DNA of 40,630 bases from Chloroflexota bacterium (GCA_002719775.1 PBEP01000002.1:83147-123776); one strand, 5' to 3'. Shown: positions 10,162 to 21,009, counted from the first letter of the stretch. Notes: generated by a model from the letters alone, not told the origin. A program made the numbers and translations.

Positions 10162-11352
10162 TCAAACCGTAGATTTCTTAAGGCTAAGGCTCTTTGACGG
10201 TAACAAAAAAGCAAAGACTAATGCAACAATTGCAGCGAATCCTGCAAAACCAATAGCTAAGCGCAAATCATTAGTTCCTATTGCGCCTGCAGCAATAGCT
10301 CCCAAAGCTCCAACGCCATCCATGATAGTGAATGCGAGTCCTAACGCTGTAGATTCTCGTCCAGATGTTACGTCGACTGCACTAGCTAGCATTACTGACC
10401 GAACACATACAATTAATGTGCCTGAAATGATCAATCCTCCAACAAGTAGTAGCCCGCTTGTTGCAAAAGCAGCAACTATAGCCATAATTCCCGCACCAAA
10501 TAAAGCGGCCGCTGCAACAGGTTTGCGTCCAATTGTGTCCGATGTTCTCCCTATTAAAGGTGACAAAATAGCACCTCCGGTCAACATTCCAGCAAAAACC
10601 ACACTAGTCAGAGCAATAGAAAATCCATGCTCTCTCACCAAAAACAATGGGGTCATTGCTTGTAAGGCTACGAATGAAGTTTGGTAAGTGCCTAACATTA
10701 GCGCGGTAATTACACCTAAAGGTGTTCGCCAAGCTTCCCAAATATTTCGCAAATCAGACTTACCAATCTTTTCACCTGTGCTATCGGGAATACGCCTTCT
10801 TAACCAAATCAATGACACTCCCACTACCAAAGCGGGAATAGCAGATATCTGAAGCACTTCTCGCCAGTCAAAATAAATCAATAAAAACCCTACACTCAGG
10901 GGTGCCAGAACATGTGAGATCGTTCCGCCAAACGCGTGTATACCTAGCGCTTGTGCTTTACGGTCACTCATTTGCTCTACCATGACACCGGTCGCAACAG
11001 GATGCCAAGCTGCGACCCCAACTATCGCAACAGTAATCAGCGCAACTAAAGACCAATAATTTGGGGCAAATGAAGCAATAAAAAAACCAATCGCTACCCA
11101 CCAGAAGGACAGCAATAGCAAAAACCCGCGCCTTTTAATTCTATCGCCCAGCATTCCCGCGGGTGCGTATGCTATTCCAGCACCCAATTCCATTGAAGTT
11201 AGAAGAATGCCAACCTGAAGTGCAGAAAGATCGTAAGCAATCGCTATTGCAGGGGCCAACAGTAGAATCGCGCCACCTCCCCAATCCACAGCCATATGAC
11301 CAAGGGGAAAAAAGAGCAAGTAAAATCTATGATTTTTAATTGTGGTGTTCAT
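10162..11352 (-). CDS. MFS transporter
   Basis: About 12 hydrophobic helices; MLGDRIKRRG and GRTSDTIGRKP MFS loop motifs. Confidence 0.88.
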   Translation of the reverse strand: MNTTIKNHRFYLLFFPLGHMAVDWGGGAILLLAPAIAIAYDLSALQVGILLTSMELGAGIAYAPAGMLGDRIKRRGFLLLLSFWWVAIGFFIASFAPNYWSLVALITVAIVGVAAWHPVATGVMVEQMSDRKAQALGIHAFGGTISHVLAPLSVGFLLIYFDWREVLQISAIPALVVGVSLIWLRRRIPDSTGEKIGKSDLRNIWEAWRTPLGVITALMLGTYQTSFVALQAMTPLFLVREHGFSIALTSVVFAGMLTGGAILSPLIGRTSDTIGRKPVAAAALFGAGIMAIVAAFATSGLLLVGGLIISGTLIVCVRSVMLASAVDVTSGRESTALGLAFTIMDGVGALGAIAAGAIGTNDLRLAIGFAGFAAIVALVFAFLLPSKSLSLKKSTV

Positions 11353-11399
11353 TCAATCCTTCTAAACTGCGCAACGATCAAATAGGTTAAAATATACAT

Positions 11400-12263
11400 A
11401 TGCAATACGTACGAACCGCTGTAATTGCCGCTGCAGGGCATGGAACTCGTTTTTTGCCTATTGCTAAAGCCGTACCTAAGGAAATGTTACCCTTAGTTAA
11501 TAAACCTGTCATTCACTATGCAGTTGAGCAAGCATGCAACGCAGGCATCGAACGAATAGTCATCATAACTTCTCGAGGTAAGCAAGCAACAGAGGATTAT
11601 TTCGATTTAAACCCAGATCTTGAATCTGTATTGGCACAGCGAGAGCATCCTTATCTTGAAGAGTTCAAAAGCATTTCTAGAATGGCAGATATAATTTATG
11701 TCCGCCAATCAGAACAATTAGGGCTAGGACACGCAGTATTACAAGCAAAGAAAGTAGTTGGAAATGAACCCTTTATTGTCTATCTACCAGACGAACTAAT
11801 ACTCGGGGATCCTTCTGTTACAGATCAACTTCTAACTTCATTTAAGGAAACTGGATCCAGCGTGGTAGGCGTTGCTCATGTTAATAAATCTGATTTACCG
11901 CGTTTCGGAATAATAGACATAGAGAAAGCAGATGCAATTCCATACTCAATTAATAAGGTTATAGAAAAGCCAAGTATTACTGATGCACCTTCAAACTTTG
12001 CTATTACAGGGCCTTATATTTTTGTCCCAGAAATTTTTTCTGTTCTTCAGAGTACAAAACCTGGGTCGGGCGGAGAAATTCAGTTGACTGATGCAATGAA
12101 TTTATTACTGAAAGAAAAGAAGATCCTAGCATATCCTTACACAGGAGATAGGTTCGATTGTGGCAATCCCATAGGCCTTCTAAAGGCAGCAGTTCATATC
12201 GCACTTCATGAGCCTAAATATGCTGATGAAATAAAATCATGGCTCCAAAATTTAAAAATTTAA
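11400..12263 (+). CDS. galU: UTP-glucose-1-phosphate uridylyltransferase
   Basis: AVIAAAGHGTRFLPIAKAVPKEMLPLVNKPVIHYAVEQA; GGEIQLTDAM. Confidence 0.93.
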   Translation: MQYVRTAVIAAAGHGTRFLPIAKAVPKEMLPLVNKPVIHYAVEQACNAGIERIVIITSRGKQATEDYFDLNPDLESVLAQREHPYLEEFKSISRMADIIYVRQSEQLGLGHAVLQAKKVVGNEPFIVYLPDELILGDPSVTDQLLTSFKETGSSVVGVAHVNKSDLPRFGIIDIEKADAIPYSINKVIEKPSITDAPSNFAITGPYIFVPEIFSVLQSTKPGSGGEIQLTDAMNLLLKEKKILAYPYTGDRFDCGNPIGLLKAAVHIALHEPKYADEIKSWLQNLKI

Positions 12264-12278
12264 CGAAATTCAGAAAGC

Positions 12279-14117
12279 TTATCGATCCATTTTTAGAACT
12301 GCCAAAAAAGCCTCTTGAGGTACCTCTACGTTCCCCACTCGTTTCATTCTTTTTTTACCTTCAGCTTGTTTCTCGAGTAGTTTTCGTTTTCGAGAAACGT
12401 CACCGCCATAGCACTTCGCCAGGACATTTTTCCTTAACGCCTTAACGGTTTCTCTAGCAATAATCCTTGAGCCTATAGCTGCCTGAATTGGGACATCGAA
12501 TAGTTGTCGTGGTATCAACGATCTCAATTTGACAACCAAAGCCCTGCCTTGTGCTTGTGCCGCTTCTCTATGGGTTATGAGTGAGAGTGCATCTACGGCA
12601 ATTTCATTAACAAGAACATCAAGCCTTACTAGTTCAGCACTTTTATATTCGTCGAAAGAATAGTCTAAAGAAGCATATCCTTTTGATCGTGTTTTTACCT
12701 GGTCATAAAAATCAACCAAAACCTCCGCCATGGGCATTTGGGCCTCCAGCAAAATGCGCGGATCAGAGGAAGGTTGAGAATTATCAGATGAAGTTAATCG
12801 TCCCGTGTCCAGATATTCAGTACGTTTGAAGATTCCTCTTCGGTTGTTGATTACTTCCATCATACCGCCCACAAATCTAGAAGGAGTAATAACGCTGATG
12901 TTCAACCACGGCTCTAAAACTTTTTCTCTTTCTCCTCCTGTTGGTAAATCTGTAGGACGATCGATTTCTATAATTTCACCTGAGTTCATGACAACCCTGT
13001 ACGCAACACTGGGGGCAGTCACTACTAAATCTAAGCCATACTCTCTTTCTAAGCGCTCTTGGACAATTTCCATATGAAGTAATCCCAAAAAACCACACCT
13101 GAATCCAGGCCCTAAAGCTCCAGAATTTTCTGGTTCAAACCCTAATGCTGCGTCGTTGAGTTGCAACTTTTCTAGAGATTCGCGCAATTCATGGAATTCA
13201 TTCCCATCAGCGGGATATAGTCCTGCAAAAACCATTGGCTTCTGAGCACCATATCCAGGAAGAGGGCTCTCAGCCCCACGTTTTGCTAATGTGATTGTAT
13301 CCCCTACCTGTGCTTCCCCAACGCTTTTAAGACCCGTAGCTACATAACCCACTTCGCCAGCAGATAAAGAATTCACTCGACTCATATCAGGTTTGAAGAC
13401 ACCAACTTCTAAAACGTCTGCCTGCGATCCTGTGGCTAACATTTTGATTTTCTGGGCTGATCCCAGTTCCCCCTCAATTACTCTCACATAGGCAACAACA
13501 CCTTTGTAGGAGTCATATTTAGAGTCGAATATCAAAGCGCGCAACGGTTTTCCTGGTTCAGCTTCTGGTGGTGGTACTCTTTCTATAATCTCAGACAGAA
13601 GCTCTTCTATCCCGGTTCCTTCCTTTGCTGAAACTGATAAAACTTCTTCTTTAGAAAAACCAAAAGCTTGTTCCAGCTCCTCCAGAGTTCGTTCAATATC
13701 AGCCTGTTGCAAGTCAATCTTATTCATTACCGGGATAATGGTTAAATCGTGTTCAAGGGCCAAATAAACATTTGCTAGGGTTTGTGCCTGGATACCTTGA
13801 GTAGCATCAACAACTAGAATTGCGCCTTCGCACGCTGCAAGGGACCTTGAAACTTCATATGAAAAATCAACGTGCCCGGGTGTATCAATTAAATTAAGCT
13901 CGTACTCAGTTTCATCTATGCTATAGCTCATCCTTACAGCTTGAGCCTTAATAGTGATTCCTCGTTCTCGCTCTAGATCCATAGTGTCTAAAACTTGGGC
14001 TTGCATTTGCCGGGCAGTTAAAGCGCCAGTAAATTCCAAAATCCTATCAGCAAGAGTCGATTTGCCATGATCTATATGCGCAATGATGCAAAAATTTCTA
14101 ATAGAATCAGGATTCAT
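12279..14117 (-). CDS. lepA: Elongation factor 4 (LepA)
   Basis: [42 protein letters not shown]-terminal [26 protein letters not shown]. Confidence 0.97.
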   Translation of the reverse strand: MNPDSIRNFCIIAHIDHGKSTLADRILEFTGALTARQMQAQVLDTMDLERERGITIKAQAVRMSYSIDETEYELNLIDTPGHVDFSYEVSRSLAACEGAILVVDATQGIQAQTLANVYLALEHDLTIIPVMNKIDLQQADIERTLEELEQAFGFSKEEVLSVSAKEGTGIEELLSEIIERVPPPEAEPGKPLRALIFDSKYDSYKGVVAYVRVIEGELGSAQKIKMLATGSQADVLEVGVFKPDMSRVNSLSAGEVGYVATGLKSVGEAQVGDTITLAKRGAESPLPGYGAQKPMVFAGLYPADGNEFHELRESLEKLQLNDAALGFEPENSGALGPGFRCGFLGLLHMEIVQERLEREYGLDLVVTAPSVAYRVVMNSGEIIEIDRPTDLPTGGEREKVLEPWLNISVITPSRFVGGMMEVINNRRGIFKRTEYLDTGRLTSSDNSQPSSDPRILLEAQMPMAEVLVDFYDQVKTRSKGYASLDYSFDEYKSAELVRLDVLVNEIAVDALSLITHREAAQAQGRALVVKLRSLIPRQLFDVPIQAAIGSRIIARETVKALRKNVLAKCYGGDVSRKRKLLEKQAEGKKRMKRVGNVEVPQEAFLAVLKMDR

Positions 14118-14180
14118 AAACTGAGTCTACTCGGTCTCAAAATTAAAAACATTAATTATAGCTACATCAATAATTTTTGG

Positions 14181-15845
14181 TTACCCGAACCAATCATCAC
14201 GGTGTTTTGCGAAAGCCCCTGACAATCCAGCGGGCTGACCGTCACCACGCCAACATGTAGCAGCGGTTAATAGGCCAGAATTCTGATCCATTTGAACTGC
14301 ATTCATGCTATTGGCAATAACAGCAAGTTCAAACATATTGTGCCCCATACGTTCGAGCTCAGAAATTACGCTCGGGTCACATATGGACTCAAACTCAACT
14401 GTATTTCCACTGGCCCAGATTCTTGGAGCTTCGACTGCTTCTTGTAAGCTCATTTCGTGATCTATAACGTTAATAATGCCCTGTAGAACAGTAGGGAAAA
14501 TGCGAATACCTCCAGGCGTTCCTATTGCAAATAAGGGTGCTCCTTCACGTTCAACTACAGTAGCTGCTGTCGCGGTTAACATTCGTTTATATGGACCTAC
14601 GGAATTAGGTAGGCCTGGATTAGGGTTAAAAAGAGCCATGTTATTGTTTATTAGCAAACCTGTACCAGGAACCATTACCCTGCCTCCAAATGAATTATTA
14701 AGAGTAGTGGTCATAGTAACTGCAGAACCATCGGCAGCCATAATAGACAAATGAGTAGTATGTCCAGATGTAACAGATGCAGGATCTCCTCCTTCTGGAA
14801 TTCCTGGTTGATCCATTCTTATCTGAGATGCCCTAAACTTTGCATAGCTTTTATCGAGCAGTGCATCATGAGGAAAGTCGACAAACTTAGGATCTCCAAG
14901 GAACTTTGCACGATCTGCGAACATGATTTTTAAGGTTTCGATTAGTAAGTGCCAATATTTTGCGGTGCCAAAGCCTAAAGAACGTACATCAAAATTCTCT
15001 AAGATATTCAAACCTAGCATATTTAAAAGACCGCCACCGCTCGTCAATGGCGTTCCTATAATATCCAACCCTCTGTAGGTTCCACGAATTGGTTCCGGTT
15101 GTCGAACTTCGTATTGGTCTAAATCAGCCTGGGTTACCAACCCCTGACCAGCTTCCATTTCCACAACTAACGCTTTTCCTATAGGGCCTTTGTAAACAGC
15201 ATCTGAACCCATTTCAGCAAATAGTCTTAATGATTCCGCTGCTTCGCGTTGCACAAGTCGATGGCCAACAGGAGGCACTTCACCGTTGTGAAGAAATGTG
15301 TTTGCAGATTCAGGAAACATGCTTAATTGTTCACGAGTATTCGCGATTGAATACCGTAAGTAAGAGGATATAGGAAAGCCGTTTTCAGCTGCACTGATGG
15401 CAGGAGCCAGCACTTGAGAAAGCGGTAGGCTACCCTTCAACTCATGCAGCCTTATCCACCCTTTTGCGTTACCAGGGATACCGCTAGCAAGGTGCCCTGT
15501 TTGGTTTTTATCGCCCTTCACCATACCAAATCCAGCAGCAGGGTCAGGTTCATATAAATGCTCAGTAGCTAAACCAGGGCCTTCAGCATAAAAATCTAAT
15601 ACTGTGATTTCACCATTAGAATCTCTATGAACAGCATATCCACCACCTAAAGGGCCAACCATTTGTGGCTCAACTACTCCACAAGTGAAAACAGTAGCCA
15701 CTGCAGCATCCGCGACATTTCCTCCAGCTGCCAACATGCTTATACCAGCGGCAGAAGCAATGGGTTGATTAGCTGCTACAACAGCTCTTGAACTTACAAC
15801 CGGTTCGCGTTCAGTTTCAAATTTTTGAGATGATTTCCTAGACAT
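14181..15845 (-). CDS. ggt: Gamma-glutamyltransferase
   Basis: VVAANQPIASAAGISMLAAGGNVADAAVA; TSGHTTHLSIMAADGSAV (autoprocessing Thr). Start chosen at MSRKSS. Confidence 0.92.
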   Translation of the reverse strand: MSRKSSQKFETEREPVVSSRAVVAANQPIASAAGISMLAAGGNVADAAVATVFTCGVVEPQMVGPLGGGYAVHRDSNGEITVLDFYAEGPGLATEHLYEPDPAAGFGMVKGDKNQTGHLASGIPGNAKGWIRLHELKGSLPLSQVLAPAISAAENGFPISSYLRYSIANTREQLSMFPESANTFLHNGEVPPVGHRLVQREAAESLRLFAEMGSDAVYKGPIGKALVVEMEAGQGLVTQADLDQYEVRQPEPIRGTYRGLDIIGTPLTSGGGLLNMLGLNILENFDVRSLGFGTAKYWHLLIETLKIMFADRAKFLGDPKFVDFPHDALLDKSYAKFRASQIRMDQPGIPEGGDPASVTSGHTTHLSIMAADGSAVTMTTTLNNSFGGRVMVPGTGLLINNNMALFNPNPGLPNSVGPYKRMLTATAATVVEREGAPLFAIGTPGGIRIFPTVLQGIINVIDHEMSLQEAVEAPRIWASGNTVEFESICDPSVISELERMGHNMFELAVIANSMNAVQMDQNSGLLTAATCWRGDGQPAGLSGAFAKHRDDWFG

Positions 15846-15917
15846 AACAACACCTTTGATTTGTGCAAAATAGCTCGAAGCCAACGAGAGTACATAATCA
15901 GTTGGCGAATGAAATTA

Positions 15918-16907
15918 TTAATCTAATTTGCTTAAAGCTTCAACCAACTGAAGGAACATTTCTCCGTCAAGATCATCACTACCACTAGCACCCTGTAAAT
16001 ACCTGAATAGTTCACTATCGGAACTAAGGACCAAAGTAGAGTTACTAGAAAGAAATGCTTTGTAAGACTCTAGGCTTCGTAGAAATGAGAACAATTCGGG
16101 ATCTTCTTCCAAAGCCTCTGCCAAAATGCTGATGGCCTCTGCTTCACCCTCACCACGCGTACGATTTGATGTCTCTTCAGCCTCAGCTCTAATAATTTCT
16201 ACCCGCCTATTAACATCTGCCGTAAGTGTAAGGAATTCTTCTTCACCTTCAGCTCTTAGCCTTTGGGCTTGGACATCTCTTTCGGTACGCATTCTGGTTA
16301 AAACGTTTTCTTCAGTTGCGGCTGGGAAGTCGGCACGCTTGATCCTGACATCGACTATTTCAACACCAAAGTTTTGCTCTTTAGCCCTCTGATCAGCTCG
16401 ATCACGGACTCTTGATGTAATAGCTTCACGCGTAAATTGCCCGTCCGAACTCAATAAAGGCTCAACGTTACTGATCCCGTCAACGGTTTCACTCAGGCGC
16501 CCACCTATAATTTCTGAACGGAGCCTTTTACCAATATCAGAGCGTAACTCTGCTACAACAATGTTACTTATCCTAGAGCCTGCGCTAATCTCGTTAAGCA
16601 ATACTTCACGGAAAGACCGAGGATCGACTATTCGATATCTAACATAAGCATCTATATCCAAGAATTGGTTTTCTACATCAGGCATACTGGAAGGAGGAAC
16701 GTCCACCCTTAATAGCCTTTTGTCTATGACGTTTACCTGATCGACAAATGGAGCTTTGATCTTTAAGCCAGGTTCTCTTTCAACTCCTTGGACTTCTCCA
16801 AAACGAGTAATAACAACATATTGTGTCTGATCAACTGTATAGAAAACCTGAGGAACCCCCACTACTAGGATCACTACTAATGCTATCAAGGCAATAATTA
16901 AACGCAT
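15918..16907 (-). CDS. hflC: HflC-like SPFH membrane protease modulator
   Basis: N-terminal TM, VDQTQYVVITRFGEVQGVEREPGLKIKAPFVDQV; RMRTERDVQAQRLRAEGEEE. Confidence 0.88.
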   Translation of the reverse strand: MRLIIALIALVVILVVGVPQVFYTVDQTQYVVITRFGEVQGVEREPGLKIKAPFVDQVNVIDKRLLRVDVPPSSMPDVENQFLDIDAYVRYRIVDPRSFREVLLNEISAGSRISNIVVAELRSDIGKRLRSEIIGGRLSETVDGISNVEPLLSSDGQFTREAITSRVRDRADQRAKEQNFGVEIVDVRIKRADFPAATEENVLTRMRTERDVQAQRLRAEGEEEFLTLTADVNRRVEIIRAEAEETSNRTRGEGEAEAISILAEALEEDPELFSFLRSLESYKAFLSSNSTLVLSSDSELFRYLQGASGSDDLDGEMFLQLVEALSKLD

Positions 16908-17977
16908 CAGTTTCCACCTCGTGCTACAGAGGCTAGTGAACTACCATCTGATCCAAGTTGCATCAAAGGCAAAACACCATTAGCAGCTTCAGGATCAAAT
17001 ACGTACAAAGTTAAATTGGGCAAAACTTGCTCTATGGACTCTAAATATAACCTCTGCCTTGTAACTTCCTTAGATTGTTCATATTCATTAAGAATCGCAG
17101 TAAAACGATCTGCTTCACCACGGGCTCTTGCTATTCTTGCAGCTTTAAAACCTTCTGCCGCTTGAACCACTTGCTCTGCATCACCCAATTCCCTAGGAAT
17201 TCTGTCTTGTTCGTAGGCCAAAGCTTCGTTAATACGGCTCTCCTTATCGACTCTAGCTCGCACAACATCATCAAATGCATCACGAACTTGGTCAGGAGGT
17301 CTGACAGTCTGCAAAATTACCTGCAGAATTTCCAATCCTGATTCATAATCATCTACTAGTTCTTGAAGTAAGAACTTTGTATCTTCTTGAACCGCTTCCC
17401 TTCCCGATGTTAAGGCATCATCAATAGAACGCTGACCAATCACTTGCCGAAGAGCAGATTCAGTTGCATCAATTAAAGTTCTACCGTCTGGTCTTCCTTC
17501 TCTTGAATCTCGATCTGGGTCACCGGGGTCACCAACCGAAAAAAGAAAATCCCCTAGATTGGCAATGCGATACTGAACCACCATTTGTATATCTACAATA
17601 TTCAGATCACCCGTAATCATTAGAGCTTCCACTGGAACATCTCTAGCCGGTTGAGAGCGAAAACCAATTTCAACAGTCTTGGTCTCCAATACAGCTTCTA
17701 TGTTCCTAGTGCCTATCGGGGCTGGAGGGTACCAATGCAAACCAGGGCCTTCATTACCTCTGTATTCTCCAAACAGTCTTAATGCAGCTTGTTCTTCAGG
17801 GCCAACTGTGTAGAATCCTGTTCCTCCCCAAAGCAAGCCTAAAATTACAAGTAAGAATGGAAGTAAAGTTTTTAGGCTCTTTCCTCCAGGCACACCGGTA
17901 CGAAATCGGTCAAAGCCTCCACGTAAATTCCGCAGGACTTCATCAGGGTCAAATTCTGGGCGCTTCTCGCCGTACAT
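16907..17977 (-). CDS. hflK: HflK-like SPFH membrane protease modulator
   Basis: Single TM then YTVGPEEQAALRLFGEYRG-GPGLHWYPPAPIG; YEQDRIPRELGDAEQVVQAAEGFKAARIARARGEADRF; overlaps hflC. Confidence 0.88.
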   Translation of the reverse strand: MYGEKRPEFDPDEVLRNLRGGFDRFRTGVPGGKSLKTLLPFLLVILGLLWGGTGFYTVGPEEQAALRLFGEYRGNEGPGLHWYPPAPIGTRNIEAVLETKTVEIGFRSQPARDVPVEALMITGDLNIVDIQMVVQYRIANLGDFLFSVGDPGDPDRDSREGRPDGRTLIDATESALRQVIGQRSIDDALTSGREAVQEDTKFLLQELVDDYESGLEILQVILQTVRPPDQVRDAFDDVVRARVDKESRINEALAYEQDRIPRELGDAEQVVQAAEGFKAARIARARGEADRFTAILNEYEQSKEVTRQRLYLESIEQVLPNLTLYVFDPEAANGVLPLMQLGSDGSSLASVARGGN

Positions 17978-18024
17978 TTAGTATTCCAAAGTTAAGAAAT
18001 TTGTTGATTAAACTCGACACCTTG

Positions 18025-18052
18025 AGTGTAACATGCATGCCAGTACTGTCAA
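18025..18052 (-). promoter_or_regulatory. Sigma70-type promoter for hflKC
   Basis: Minus strand TTGACA-N16-TACACT upstream of hflK. Confidence 0.65.
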
Positions 18053-18111
18053 CGCAAAGGCGGATTAACTTAATCTGGGTCTGTTGATACTTTTTATTAC
18101 AGGAGATTAAA

Positions 18112-19131
18112 GTGGCTAAGCTCTATGATGTTTATGGACTTGGTAATGCAATTGTAGACATTGAATTGAGAGTTTCAGATGATGAATTATTGATGCTGGG
18201 CCTCAAAAAAGGCTTAATGGAATTTGCAACTCATGAAGAACAAGAACATGTAATTCAACTACTTAAAGCTCATGTGAAAAACGAAGCAGCGGGCGGTTCA
18301 ACAGCCAATACGATGGTTGGAGTTGCAAAATTCGGAGGCAGTCCCTGTTTTATAGGCAAAGTAGGTAGTGACGGAAATGGCAATTTATACAAAGGAAGTT
18401 TGAAGAAGAATGGGGTTGAATATTCAACTGTACCTGCATCTGGACCTACTGGCACTTGCTGTGTGTTAGTCACTCCTGATGGGGAAAGAACTATGCTCAC
18501 TTTCTTGGGGGTATCAACAGAAATAGGCACTGAAGATATCAACGAATCTGAAATTCTAAATAGTCGCTTAGTTTATATAGAGGGGTACATGTGGGGATCA
18601 GACAAGACTATATTGGCTGCAAACCACGTTATTAATATCGCTAAATCAAATAATATTCCAATAGCTCTTAGTCTTTCAGATCCTGGTTTCGTTAGCCTTT
18701 TTGCTGATGAATTTAAGCAAATTGTAATTAACTCTATTGATATAATTTTTTGTAACGAGCATGAAGCAGCAATTTATTCAAATGTTGATCAGGAATCTGG
18801 AGATGAAAAGTCCAACAGAGAATTAAGCCTTTCCAAACTAGGTTTAGACTGTGATTTAGTTTTTATGACTTGTGGCGCTAGTGGTGCTTACATTTCGAAT
18901 CGTGGTCGGCAAGAATTCGTCAATGCACGACCAGTTTCTGCTATAGATAGCACAGGAGCCGGAGATGCTTTTGCGGCAGGTACCATTTTTGGCCTAGTGA
19001 ATGGTGAAAGCCCTGAAGACGCAGCTAAGCTAGGTTCTTATGCCGCGGCCTTAGTCGTTCAAGACTTCGGGCCGCGGATATCAGAATCATTAGTCAATAA
19101 AAAGGACGAAATACTTAAAAGTAGCGCCTAA
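18112..19131 (+). CDS. PfkB-family (adenosine kinase-like) carbohydrate/nucleoside kinase
   Basis: GLGNAIVDIE; AGGSTANTMVG; DSTGAGDAFAAGTIFGL; GTG start with AGGAG RBS. Confidence 0.88.
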   Translation: MAKLYDVYGLGNAIVDIELRVSDDELLMLGLKKGLMEFATHEEQEHVIQLLKAHVKNEAAGGSTANTMVGVAKFGGSPCFIGKVGSDGNGNLYKGSLKKNGVEYSTVPASGPTGTCCVLVTPDGERTMLTFLGVSTEIGTEDINESEILNSRLVYIEGYMWGSDKTILAANHVINIAKSNNIPIALSLSDPGFVSLFADEFKQIVINSIDIIFCNEHEAAIYSNVDQESGDEKSNRELSLSKLGLDCDLVFMTCGASGAYISNRGRQEFVNARPVSAIDSTGAGDAFAAGTIFGLVNGESPEDAAKLGSYAAALVVQDFGPRISESLVNKKDEILKSSA

Positions 19132-20057
19132 AGCTTGCCTCCAATGAAATCGATTAAGACTTGGTCATGTTCTTCTGGGTGTTCCCACTGAGGCCAATGT
19201 GCTGCATCTTCCATGCAATAATAACTAGACCCTGGGATCAATGAGTGAAACTTCTCTCCAATATCAGGACCTTCTCAGGGGTTGAACTCCGTCCAAAATA
19301 CCAATGACTTATCCTTGAGTCGGGCACAATCTTCTTCTGCAACCCAATACTTGTCGAAAAGGATTTGGTCAATGAAAGCATTTGTATAAACGTTATTCAT
19401 TGATTTCCTCACATCGGGGTCTTGGTACAGTTTCAAGCGAATATCTACAAGTTCGTCAGTGACTCTATCTGGTTTTGCCATAAGCCACTCTAATCGTTTC
19501 CTTATAGTTTCGGGTGTAGGATTGTTTACTGCGTCAAGCGATGTTCGCGCGAGTGCTTTTACTCCATCAGGATTTTCTCTGATTCCGGGTTTATCCTTAA
19601 ATTTGACTGGAGCTCCAGTATTTAATATCAAACTTCCTGCTTTTCCAGGATATTTTAGTCCAAGGTGAAATGCGACGATTGAACCCAGAGACTCTCCTTC
19701 GATATGTGGGTGTTTCAACCCTTGTGTATCAATAAAATCAGCCAAAGAATCTACGTACCCGTCTACAACATTGGCTCCGTCGAAAGGCTCCTTTTGAGAA
19801 TAACCGTGATAAAGCATATCTAAAGCAAAAACATGAAAATGTTTAGATAGGTTGGGAATATTCCTTGCATAAGTCTCACCATGGCCACCGATGCCATGGA
19901 GCAAAATCAAAGGCTCATTAGAAGGGTCACCCATCTCAATTCCTCTCAGAAACCAACCCTTACCCTGATATACTTTTACTTCAGCGCCCATTAACTCCAC
20001 CCATGTCGAGTTCCAATCTGACAAAGGCTTTTCATTAACTGAAACTTTGTTAGTCAT
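19128..20057 (-). CDS. Alpha/beta hydrolase interrupted by in-frame TGA (19275-19277); candidate selenoprotein
   Basis: ORF 19275-20093 continues after TGA in the same frame: ...SLVFWTEFNP-U-EGPDIGEKFHSLIPGSSYYCMEDAAHWPQWEHPEEHDQVLIDFIGGKL-TAG. GESLG nucleophile lies before and the HWPQWEHPEE catalytic His after the TGA. Start chosen at MTNKVS with GGAG RBS. Confidence 0.8.
19242..19260 (-). promoter_or_regulatory. Candidate SECIS hairpin (alpha/beta hydrolase)
   Basis: TG(G)AG-A-GA-AGTT-TC-A-CTCA: imperfect stem with AGUU loop, starting 15 nt after the UGA. Confidence 0.4.
19275..19277 (-). other. In-frame UGA, predicted selenocysteine codon (alpha/beta hydrolase)
   Basis: 48 further in-frame homologous codons follow before TAG at 19128-19130. 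Confidence 0.65.
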
Positions 20058-20144
20058 AAAATTCTCCGATATTGATTTACTGCGTTTTAACACGCATGTG
20101 CTAACCCATCAAGTAAAAATATTTCTTGGCTTTATAATAAATGA

Positions 20145-20585
20145 ATGGATATTGTAATACGTGTAGTTAAAACTAAAGCTGATTTTTCTTCAGCCATGAA
20201 GGTCCGAGAAATCGTATTTATAGATGAGCAGCAGATCGACCAATCTATCGAAAGTGACGGTTATGATTTAAGTGCCACCCATGTTATTGCGGAGTCATTT
20301 GGTCAAACTGTAGGAACCGGGCGGATCATCAAATCAGCAGATGATGGAATTAATACTGCAAGATTGGGAAGGATGGCCGTCCTAGAAACTTTTCGAAGAA
20401 GAGGGATCGCTTCATTAATATTGAGAGCATTGGAATTTGAGGCAAAAAAACAGGGATTCAAAAATATAACAATCCACTCTCAAAGTTACACCAAATCTCT
20501 GTATTCTAAAGAAGGTTACTTAGAAAAAGGAAAGCCATTCTACGAAGCAGGCATTGAACATGTTACGATGGTCAAAGATCTTTAA
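20145..20585 (+). CDS. GNAT family N-acetyltransferase
   Basis: RLGRMAVLETFRRRGIASLILRALEFEAKKQGF acetyl-CoA binding motif. Confidence 0.88.
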   Translation: MDIVIRVVKTKADFSSAMKVREIVFIDEQQIDQSIESDGYDLSATHVIAESFGQTVGTGRIIKSADDGINTARLGRMAVLETFRRRGIASLILRALEFEAKKQGFKNITIHSQSYTKSLYSKEGYLEKGKPFYEAGIEHVTMVKDL

Positions 20586-20608
20586 GTCCATATAGTAAGG
20601 GGTATTTC

Positions 20609-21004
20609 ATGGGAGCAGAATTATCAACCAACGCAATAAATTTCCTTCGCGAAAAAGTATATGCGCACATAGCTACATTAATGAAGGATGGTTCTCCACA
20701 AGTTACACCTCTCTGGGTTGACACTGATGGTAGTCATATTTTGATAAATACGTCCACGGGGCGAGTAAAAACTCGGAACATAGAAAGAGATAGCAGGGTC
20801 GCATTATCAATTATGGGTCTAGAGAGCGCTTATCGATGTCTCTGGATTCGAGGAAAAGTCGTTGAAATCAAAAAGGACAACGAACTAATCGATTCGCTTT
20901 CTTTTAAATACACGGGGCACCCGACATACCAAGGATATCAACAAGGCGTTGACAGGATTAGTGTCAAAATTGAGCCTATACATGTTACTGAAAGAGGTAT
21001 TTAA
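20609..21004 (+). CDS. PPOX-class F420-dependent oxidoreductase / pyridoxamine 5'-phosphate oxidase-fold protein
   Basis: YAHIATLMKDGSPQVTPLWVDTDGSHILINTSTGRVKTRNIERDSRVALSI. Confidence 0.85.
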   Translation: MGAELSTNAINFLREKVYAHIATLMKDGSPQVTPLWVDTDGSHILINTSTGRVKTRNIERDSRVALSIMGLESAYRCLWIRGKVVEIKKDNELIDSLSFKYTGHPTYQGYQQGVDRISVKIEPIHVTERGI

Positions 21005-21009
21005 CTCGA

